A stretch of DNA of 6,970 nt, taken from positions 1 through 6,970 of the forward strand of contig WQWP01000113.1 of the NCBI GenBank assembly GCA_009787485.1, in the 5' to 3' direction. Shown here in pieces: positions 1 to 4,700 of this stretch. The first letter of the stretch is position 1; every line of letters begins with the position of its first letter. A model generated the notes under the pieces. The model saw only the letters and a program-made list of their open reading frames with translations. It did not search any database and was not told the origin of the DNA. A program made the translations under genes and the position numbers. Origin of the DNA: Lentimicrobiaceae bacterium. Its GTDB lineage: Bacteria; Bacteroidota; Bacteroidia; Bacteroidales; WCHB1-69.

Positions 1-1
1 T

Positions 2-103
2 ATGTTGAGCCGGGTGTTTGGCGATACCTCTGAACCGTGAGGAACTGCGCCAATAAAAATTGCAGTATTTCCTTACAAAACAGTAGAAAATTCTTTTCTT
101 TAA
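2..103 (+). other. Possible remnant of a coding region or dispersed repeat, with an in-frame stop
   Basis: One frame reads MLSRVFGDTSEP, then TGA at 38-40, then GTAPIKIAVFPYKTVENSFL, then TAA at 101-103. Both halves look protein-like, and a single-base change of TGA to CGA would join them with an arginine. This could be the decayed 3' end of a gene that starts outside the window, or a conserved non-coding repeat that happens to be open. Other frames are also partly open here, so the evidence is weak. I do not recognise the peptide, and I infer no function. Confidence 0.2.
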
Positions 104-114
104 CAAAAGAAGGG

Positions 115-143
115 TTTGTTATGCAGTTATTATATTAGTTTTG
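115..143 (+). promoter_or_regulatory. Bacteroidota-type promoter for the secreted-protein pair
   Basis: TTTG at 115-118 and TAGTTTTG at 136-143 match the -33 TTTG and -7 TAnnTTTG elements used by the primary sigma factor of Bacteroidota. The 17-base spacer is at the short end of the accepted range. Transcription would start near 150, giving a leader of about 20 bases before the ATG at 172. Confidence 0.65.
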
Positions 144-150
144 CAGTATT

Positions 151-182
151 ATTAACCTAAATTTTAAAAACATGAAAAAAAC
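151..182 (+). repeat. Leader/start segment, copy 1 (shared with the next gene)
   Basis: The segment ATTAACCTAAATTTTAAAAAC runs straight into the ATGAAAAAAACT start of the first secreted protein. It recurs before the second one, differing only by three single-base length changes in A or T runs. There is no Shine-Dalgarno sequence. The A-rich, unstructured leader fits Bacteroidota translation initiation. It could be a shared regulatory leader, a recombination footprint or a duplicated gene start. Confidence 0.6.
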
Positions 183-1083
183 TTTTATTTTTTTACTCGG
201 TGTAATACTGATAATGAATTATGGAAATCTTGCTGCAAAAACTTACACTAACGCTAACTTTGAAGGCGAATTATGTGAAATTACAATCTTTATGTGGAAT
301 ACCGAAGGTTTTGGATGGAATAATGATAGAGGAATTGAAATTACTGTGAATAGTGTTAATTATGGTGGTATCATTAAATTACCTTATGCTTTCGACATTT
401 ATGAGGGTGAAGAAACTGTTTTAATCCCTTCCGGTGAAGTTCTTTTTTCTTGGAATGGTCATTTTGATGGTTATTTTGGTTTTAAAATCCATAATACATT
501 AGGCGAACTTATATACACAAGTCCTGATTATATACCTGAGGGAGTATTTTTTACTTATCAAAATAAATGTATTGAATGTTTTCCCATAACTGACTTGGGG
601 GGAGTATATATTCCTGAAGAACATCAAGTGAATCTCAGTTGGGAAGCGCCGGAAAGCGCTGATTTAACAGGTTTTGATATTTATAGGAATGATGAATTTA
701 TAGACCATCTGCCTTCTTCTTCTATTTTTTATTCTGATAATACCGCCGAATTGGAAGATGGAAGTTATACATATTGTGTTGTACCCGTTTATCCTTCTGT
801 ATGTACTTTAGAAGATGAGTGTATTACAATATCTATAAATGTGGGGATAACAAGTTATAAGGATAATATTATGATTTATCCAAATCCTGCTTATGATGTA
901 GTCAATATTGCGGGCGCTGATATTGTTAATGTGAAAATCTTCAACAATACAGGTCAATTGCTTTTAAATCAACATAATAAAAATATTATAAATATATCTG
1001 AATTAACAAACGGTATATATATACTATCTATTGAAACATTAACGGGGAATACTATTCAAAAGAAAATCATCATTAACCAATAA
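172..1083 (+). CDS. Secreted protein with GDGWNG-like domain, Fn3-like domain and T9SS sorting tail
   Basis: This 303-residue protein is probably exported by Sec, then moved across the outer membrane and anchored or released by the type IX secretion system. Residues 1-22 are a signal peptide (KK, hydrophobic core, cleavage near NLAA). Residues 33-130 begin C-E-I-T-I-F and contain GFGWN. This resembles the repeated domain of Bacteroidota surface proteins whose consensus is C-x-Y-T...D-x-x-GDGWNG, but its acidic residues are largely lost. Residues 137-224 look like an Fn3-type beta-sandwich (VNLSWEAP, GFDIYRN, GSYTYCV). Residues 228-303 form a type A sorting domain with YPNP at 236-239, VKIFNNTGQLL and a basic end. 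Six cysteines after the signal peptide (35, 133, 136, 202, 211, 217) suggest disulfides. The ATG at 172 follows a good promoter and opens the signal peptide. The gene is visibly more A/T-rich than its downstream neighbours. Its ligand or substrate is unknown, and no catalytic motif is visible. Confidence 0.85.
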   Translation: MKKTFIFLLGVILIMNYGNLAAKTYTNANFEGELCEITIFMWNTEGFGWNNDRGIEITVNSVNYGGIIKLPYAFDIYEGEETVLIPSGEVLFSWNGHFDGYFGFKIHNTLGELIYTSPDYIPEGVFFTYQNKCIECFPITDLGGVYIPEEHQVNLSWEAPESADLTGFDIYRNDEFIDHLPSSSIFYSDNTAELEDGSYTYCVVPVYPSVCTLEDECITISINVGITSYKDNIMIYPNPAYDVVNIAGADIVNVKIFNNTGQLLLNQHNKNIINISELTNGIYILSIETLTGNTIQKKIIINQ

Positions 1084-1086
1084 AAT

Positions 1087-1118
1087 ATTAACCTAAATTT
1101 AAAACATGAAAAAACTTT
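1087..1118 (+). repeat. Leader/start segment, copy 2
   Basis: ATTAACCTAAATTTAAAAC followed by ATGAAAAAACT repeats the leader and first codons at 151-182. It starts four bases after the stop of the first gene. No TAnnTTTG box lies in front of this copy, so the second gene is more likely read through from the promoter at 115-143 than transcribed separately. A weaker echo, ATTAAGCTAAAAAC, lies at 1962-1975 before the redox gene. Confidence 0.6.
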
Positions 1119-1756
1119 TATCCCTTGTAATTTTTCTAATCCTTGGAATTACGCAGATTTACGCACAAAATTGCTATAATTGCAATCCCGCCACAAAAGC
1201 CTTTACCATAGGCAATAACACCACCGCAGGCGGTTTAGCCTCCTTTGCCGGTGGTAGCTCTTCAAGTGCTTCGGGCACTTATAGTTTTGCTTTTGGTAAT
1301 AATGCCGAGGCGATAGGAAACTATGGCATCGCTCTCGGTAATAATGCGAAAATAAACAACTTTGAAAACAGTATTGCTCTCGGCAGTTTTGTTACCTCCA
1401 ACGTTGCCAACAGTTTAGTATTTGGCATGGGCGCTTCCGGTTTGCCTTTAGTTAACAACAAACCCAACAGCATCATGTTTGGCGTTAACAACTTTCCTTC
1501 GTTAACCATTGTGAAGCCAACCGGCGCTGCTTTAGGTTACATTGGTATGGGCACCGATGATCCTAAAGAGATGGTGCATGTAAAAGGAGGCAAGTTGCTT
1601 TTGGAAAGTACCCCGCTCGGCGCCACCCTCTACGAAACCCAAACCCTCTCTTCCCATACTATTCAATTACCCACTTCCGCCACAGGACTGCATTTTGTGG
1701 TGATCATGCTGAAAACCGGCGCTGTGCTTACACAAAAGATGATGATACAGCGGTAA
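1106..1756 (+). CDS. Secreted YadA-head-like repeat protein with a shortened T9SS-type tail
   Basis: The protein has 216 residues. Residues 1-20 are a signal peptide ending in YA before QN. Residues 44-99 divide into four 14-residue units (LASFAGGSSSSASG, TYSFAFGNNAEAIG, NYGIALGNNAKINN, FENSIALGSFVTSN), with further weaker copies near 100-127. This S-x-A-x-G period is typical of YadA/hep_Hag head repeats, which stack as left-handed beta-rolls in trimeric adhesins. Residues 147-161 (GMGTDDPKEMVHVKG) match the G-x-GT-x-x-P-x-x-x-hHV motif found in many Bacteroidota fibre-like surface proteins. The last 45 residues or so (ATLYETQT... to KMMIQR) align with the second half of a type A sorting tail, but the usual YPNP first half is absent. 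No YadA membrane anchor is present, so T9SS rather than autotransport is the likely route. It lies 22 bases after the previous gene with the same leader, so the two are probably co-transcribed. The role is probably adhesive or structural, by inference. Confidence 0.8.
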   Translation: MKKLLSLVIFLILGITQIYAQNCYNCNPATKAFTIGNNTTAGGLASFAGGSSSSASGTYSFAFGNNAEAIGNYGIALGNNAKINNFENSIALGSFVTSNVANSLVFGMGASGLPLVNNKPNSIMFGVNNFPSLTIVKPTGAALGYIGMGTDDPKEMVHVKGGKLLLESTPLGATLYETQTLSSHTIQLPTSATGLHFVVIMLKTGAVLTQKMMIQR

Positions 1757-1778
1757 AATAAGCGTACCCCATTAACCC

Positions 1779-1845
1779 TCATTGCCATCAGCCCTTATTG
1801 CCGTCGGCTTCTCATTGACCATCGCCCCTCATTGCCGTCGGCTTC
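1779..1845. repeat. Tandem duplication of a ~34-bp unit, itself two ~17-bp half units
   Basis: The unit at 1779-1811 (33 bases) is repeated at 1812-1845 (34 bases) with one shifted base and two substitutions. Each unit splits into an A half (TCATTGCCATCAGCCC or TCATTGACCATCGCCCC) and a B half (TTATTGCCGTCGGCTTC or TCATTGCCGTCGGCTTC), so TYATTG recurs at 1779, 1795, 1812 and 1829. Only the last B half continues into a palindrome. It looks like a REP-like intergenic element. No transposase is visible in the window. Confidence 0.6.
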
Positions 1846-1854
1846 AGCCGACGG
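1835..1854. repeat. Perfect 20-base palindromic hairpin (REP-like, possible terminator)
   Basis: CCGTCGGCT and AGCCGACGG are exact reverse complements around a two-base TC centre, giving a stable G/C-rich stem of eight or nine pairs. It ends the duplicated repeat and lies about 80 bases after the stop of the second secreted protein. The nearest T run (1868-1873) is about 13 bases further on rather than directly attached. The hairpin could help end transcription, but it is not a textbook intrinsic terminator. Confidence 0.6.
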
Positions 1855-1911
1855 ATAAATGGGCTAATTTTTTCCCAGCACTAGAAAAAATGATTTTGCC
1901 CGGGTGGATGT

Positions 1912-1947
1912 TTTGGGTCTCTTAATTTAAAAATTTAATTACTTTTG
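1912..1947 (+). promoter_or_regulatory. Probable promoter for the HydB/NuoF-like gene
   Basis: TACTTTTG at 1940-1947 fits the -7 TAnnTTTG element, 37 bases before the ATG at 1985. The best upstream match, TTTG at 1912-1915, is 24 bases away, slightly longer than usual. The -7 element is therefore much better supported than the -33 element. Confidence 0.45.
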
Positions 1948-1984
1948 CCGTCAAAATTTCTATTAAGCTAAAAACAAGTATTTT

Positions 1985-3745
1985 ATGAATCCATTACATA
2001 TAAAAGTAGGATTAGGTAGCTGCGGAATTGCTGCCGGAGCGCAGAAAGTGTATGATGCCCTTTTAAAAATGTTAGAAACTTCTCCCAACTTATTTATTTT
2101 AGATAAAACAAACTGCATCGGGGCGTGCTATGTAGAGCCTTTGGTGCAAGTTAATGATGAGATTTACGGAACAGTTACGCCGGAAAAGATGGACAGGATT
2201 TTAGAAAGCTATCTTCAAAATAGCGGTATGTTGAAAGAGCATGTCGTGTATTCTCCACATTTTGAAGCGAAAGAGAATAGTTTCTTTATAGCACAAACCA
2301 AGTGGGCATTACGCAATTGCGGCATTATCAATCCTGAAAGAATCGAAGAATATGAAGCGCGCGGTGGTTACAGAGCTATACAGAAGGTTGCAAATTGGAG
2401 CGCTGATCAAATCATTGAGGAAATCATCCAAAGCGGTCTTCGCGGGCGCGGCGGCGGCGGTTTCCCTGCCGGCATCAAGTGGCGTTTGGCCGCCGCGCAG
2501 ACCAGCACTCCCAAATATATCGTTTGCAATGCCGACGAAGGCGACCCGGGCGCATTTATGGATCGCTCCATCCTGGAAGGCGACCCACACGGCGTTATTG
2601 AAGGGATGCTCATTGCCGGAAAAGCGATCGGCGCATCACAAGGCATCATTTACTGTCGTGCAGAATACCCGCTGGCTATCAAACGTTTAAACATTGCTTT
2701 AACTCAGGCGCGAGAAAAAAACTATTTGGGTAAAAATCTCTGCGGCATTCAAGATTTCGATTTCGATATTTATGTGAAAGAGGGCGCCGGCGCGTTTGTG
2801 TGCGGCGAAGAAACCGCTTTGCTCGCCTCTATTGAGGGCAAACGCGGCATGCCCAACAAACGCCCGCCTTACCCTGCCGAAAAAGGATTGTGGGAACAGC
2901 CCACCAACATTAATAATGTGGAAACTTATGTGAACGTGCCGGCAATCATCATGCAGGGTGCGGAAAACTATGCCGCCCTCGGCACCGAAAAAGCGAAAGG
3001 CACTAAAGTGTTTGCGGTAACCGGAAAAATAGCAAAATCGGGATTGGTGGAAGTAGCAATGGGCACCCCCATCAGCAAAGTGATTTTCGATATTTGCGGC
3101 GGCGTGCCGAACAATAAAAAGATAAAAGCAGTGCAATTGGGCGGTCCATCAGGAGGCTGTATTCCTGAAAATATGTTAGATACGCTCATTGATTACGACG
3201 AAATCATAAAAACCGGCGCCATTATGGGTTCAGGCGGAATGGTGGTAATGGACGAAACTACTTGCATGGTGGATGTGGCAAAGTTCTTCCTCGCTTTCAC
3301 CCAAAACGAATCGTGCGGAAAATGTACCTTTTGCCGTTTGGGAACTTTAAGAATGTTGGAAATCTTAGAACGAATTACCCAGGGTGAAGGCAAAATTGAA
3401 GATATTGACACATTAGAAAAATTGTCAAATCAAATTAAAGAGAACTCCCTGTGCGGACTTGGGCAATCAGCGCCAAATCCGGTACTCTCTACCATTCAAT
3501 ATTTTAGAGATGAATATGAAGCGCACATCCTTGAAAAACGCTGTCCTGCTTTGCAATGTACCGCTTTAATTCGTTATGAAATCATTCCCAAAAAATGTAT
3601 CGGTTGCCGCTTATGCAAAAAAGCGTGTCCGGTAAATGCAATTGACGGGGAATTGAAGCAAGTGCACCACATCCGCCAGGAGGACTGTATTCGTTGTGGC
3701 GCTTGTTTTGAGAAGTGCAAGAGTGAGGCAGTGAGTAGGAGTTAA
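1985..3745 (+). CDS. HydB/HndC/NuoF-type NADH-binding flavin iron-sulfur subunit
   Basis: The protein has 586 residues and is cytoplasmic. Family members accept electrons from or pass them to NAD(P)H through FMN, as in electron-bifurcating [FeFe] hydrogenases, NADP-reducing hydrogenases, some formate dehydrogenases and complex I. The N-terminal thioredoxin-like ferredoxin domain (about 5-80) keeps Cys13, Cys44 and Cys48; where Thermotoga HydB has the first cluster cysteine, this protein has Val8. The NuoF core follows, with GRGGGGFPAG (154-163) for FMN, CNADEGDPGAF (181-191) and EGAGAFVCGEETALL (266-280) for the nucleotide site. Cys444, 447, 450 and 490 (ESCGKCTFC and SLCGLG) should hold the N3-type [4Fe-4S] cluster. 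Two [4Fe-4S] ferredoxin motifs end the protein: Cys538/541/544/548 and Cys568/571/574/578. That C-terminal extension points to HydB/HndC rather than respiratory NuoF. No NuoE/HydC or HydA gene lies beside it, so its partner is unknown. The ATG at 1985 opens the first domain directly and sits below a TAnnTTTG box. Confidence 0.93.
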   Translation: MNPLHIKVGLGSCGIAAGAQKVYDALLKMLETSPNLFILDKTNCIGACYVEPLVQVNDEIYGTVTPEKMDRILESYLQNSGMLKEHVVYSPHFEAKENSFFIAQTKWALRNCGIINPERIEEYEARGGYRAIQKVANWSADQIIEEIIQSGLRGRGGGGFPAGIKWRLAAAQTSTPKYIVCNADEGDPGAFMDRSILEGDPHGVIEGMLIAGKAIGASQGIIYCRAEYPLAIKRLNIALTQAREKNYLGKNLCGIQDFDFDIYVKEGAGAFVCGEETALLASIEGKRGMPNKRPPYPAEKGLWEQPTNINNVETYVNVPAIIMQGAENYAALGTEKAKGTKVFAVTGKIAKSGLVEVAMGTPISKVIFDICGGVPNNKKIKAVQLGGPSGGCIPENMLDTLIDYDEIIKTGAIMGSGGMVVMDETTCMVDVAKFFLAFTQNESCGKCTFCRLGTLRMLEILERITQGEGKIEDIDTLEKLSNQIKENSLCGLGQSAPNPVLSTIQYFRDEYEAHILEKRCPALQCTALIRYEIIPKKCIGCRLCKKACPVNAIDGELKQVHHIRQEDCIRCGACFEKCKSEAVSRS

Positions 3746-3776
3746 TTAAGAATTAGGAATTAAGAATTAGGAATTA
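3746..3776. repeat. Heptanucleotide repeat array, four units
   Basis: Starting at the base after the stop of the redox gene, TTAAGAA and TTAGGAA alternate twice (four 7-base units) and end in a partial TTA. It can equally be read as a 14-base unit repeated twice. This resembles the short sequence repeats common between genes in Bacteroidota. No role is evident. Confidence 0.7.
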
Positions 3777-3798
3777 GTGATAGTATAAAAACTTTATT

Positions 3799-3834
3799 AT
3801 CTGCGTAAATCCATTTAATCCGCGTCATCTGCGT
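3799..3834. repeat. ATCYGCGT interspersed repeat
   Basis: ATCTGCGT (3799-3806), ATCCGCGT (3818-3825) and ATCTGCGT (3827-3834), plus a degenerate ATCCATTT (3809-3816), form a spaced cluster just before the pcm start. It is unrelated to the heptad array that precedes it. Together the two repeats fill most of the 107-base gap, and I see no TAnnTTTG promoter there, so how pcm is transcribed is unclear. Confidence 0.5.
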
Positions 3835-3852
3835 GCAAAAAAAAATTAAACC

Positions 3853-4494
3853 ATGAACTACAAACTCCAAGGCGCCAAGCAACACTTAATCACCATACTC
3901 CAATCAAAAGGAATTGCCGATAAAAACGTATTGGAGGCATTTGATAAAGTGAATCGCCACTTGTTTGTCGAATCTTTTATGGAAGATCAAGCCTATAAGG
4001 ATATTGCGTTGAAAATTAAACACGACCAAACCATATCGCAACCGTTTACCGTAGCCTTTCAAAGCCAATTATTGCAAATACAAAAAGGCGATAAAGTATT
4101 GGAAATTGGTACAGGCTCCGGATTTCAAGCGGCAATTTTAAGCGCGATGGGCGCCAAAGTTTATACCATAGAGCGACAGGAAGGGCTTTTTAGAGATACC
4201 CAAAAATTGCTTGAAGAAATTGACCATAAAATATTTACATTTTTCGGAGATGGTTTTAACGGCATTCCGCAATATGCACCTTACGATAAAATTATTGTTA
4301 CTTGCGGCGCGCCCAATATTCCATTATCATTAATTAATCAGTTAAAAATAAATGGATTAATGGTAATTCCGGTAGGCGAAGACACGCAGAAAATGATTCG
4401 TATTACAAAAACAAGCGAAAATGATTTCATGGAAGAAGAATTTGGGAATTTTATTTTTGTACCGATGTTAAAAAATACAAAAACGATAAACTAA
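3853..4494 (+). CDS. pcm: Protein-L-isoaspartate O-methyltransferase
   Basis: This cytoplasmic repair enzyme transfers a methyl group from S-adenosylmethionine to the free carboxyl of L-isoaspartyl residues in aged proteins, starting their return to normal aspartate. The 213-residue length is normal for the family. HDQTISQPF (57-65) is the family signature, with Ser62 at the conserved active-site position. VLEIGTGSGFQAAIL (82-96) is the methyl-donor-binding motif I, and Glu107 in YTIER should bind the ribose hydroxyls. GDGFNG (132-137) and DKIIVTCGAP (145-154) follow, and IFVPM (201-205) matches the family's usual C-terminal F-V-P-L/M. The ATG at 3853 follows ATTAAACC and gives the expected N-terminus. 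The gene is separated from its neighbours by 107 and 206 bases of repeat-rich DNA and is probably monocistronic. No anomalies were seen. Confidence 0.94.
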   Translation: MNYKLQGAKQHLITILQSKGIADKNVLEAFDKVNRHLFVESFMEDQAYKDIALKIKHDQTISQPFTVAFQSQLLQIQKGDKVLEIGTGSGFQAAILSAMGAKVYTIERQEGLFRDTQKLLEEIDHKIFTFFGDGFNGIPQYAPYDKIIVTCGAPNIPLSLINQLKINGLMVIPVGEDTQKMIRITKTSENDFMEEEFGNFIFVPMLKNTKTIN

Positions 4495-4622
4495 AATCCT
4501 TTTCTACCATTTTCCCGTTTTTTTGTACATTTTCACAAAAAATACGCACCATTTTATTCTTTTTTGAAGCTTTTATTTATTTGATTATCAATAAAATAAA
4601 CTTATTTTTTGAACGTTTGCAA
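4495..4622. other. A/T-rich intergenic spacer, no gene seen
   Basis: Between pcm and the heptad array lie 128 A/T-rich bases with several T runs and no convincing open frame. TTATTTTTTG at 4602-4611 has one T too many to match TAnnTTTG, and GTTTG at 4615-4619 might serve as an upstream element. An imperfect A/T hairpin at 4572-4600 is the only other structure. A comM promoter should lie here, but I cannot place it with confidence. Confidence 0.35.
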
Positions 4623-4685
4623 TTGAATATTGAATATTGAATATTGAATATTGAATTTTAAATTTTAAATTTTAAATTTTAAATC
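4623..4685. repeat. 63-base heptanucleotide array of two in-phase variants
   Basis: Nine consecutive 7-base units run without a break in phase: TTGAATA four times, TTGAATT once, TTAAATT three times and TTAAATC once. The array ends 15 bases before the comM start codon. The middle unit carries features of both variants, as expected if one type mutated and was then amplified. The number of copies could change by slippage and alter the promoter-to-start distance in 7-base steps. Confidence 0.85.
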
Positions 4686-4700
4686 TTTAAATTATAACTT

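Noticed and set aside
38..40. In-frame TGA considered as a selenocysteine codon
   Set aside because: No recognisable selenoprotein context or recoding hairpin follows, and the reading frame itself is doubtful.
60..150. TTGCAGTATT occurring at 60-69 and again at 141-150
   Set aside because: A 10-base direct repeat in an A/T-rich leader without other copies or flanking structure is not enough to call an element.
1106..1756. Second secreted protein considered as a true trimeric autotransporter
   Set aside because: It has head-like repeats but no coiled-coil stalk and no YadA-type membrane anchor; its end resembles a T9SS tail instead.
1779..1845. Duplicated ~34-bp unit considered as a short CRISPR array
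   Set aside because: The two units are directly adjacent, with no unique spacers between them.
2309..3411. Several open frames on both strands inside the HydB/NuoF-like gene
   Set aside because: They lie in the G/C-rich part of a strongly supported gene, have no recognisable domains, and are shadows of its codon pattern.
4572..4600. Imperfect A/T-only inverted repeat between pcm and comM
   Set aside because: It has bulges, almost no G/C pairs and no clear T tract, so chance in A/T-rich DNA is the simpler explanation.
4623..4685. Heptad array considered as a CRISPR or replication-origin iteron array
   Set aside because: The units are contiguous 7-mers without spacers, and no cas gene, replication initiator or DnaA boxes are visible.
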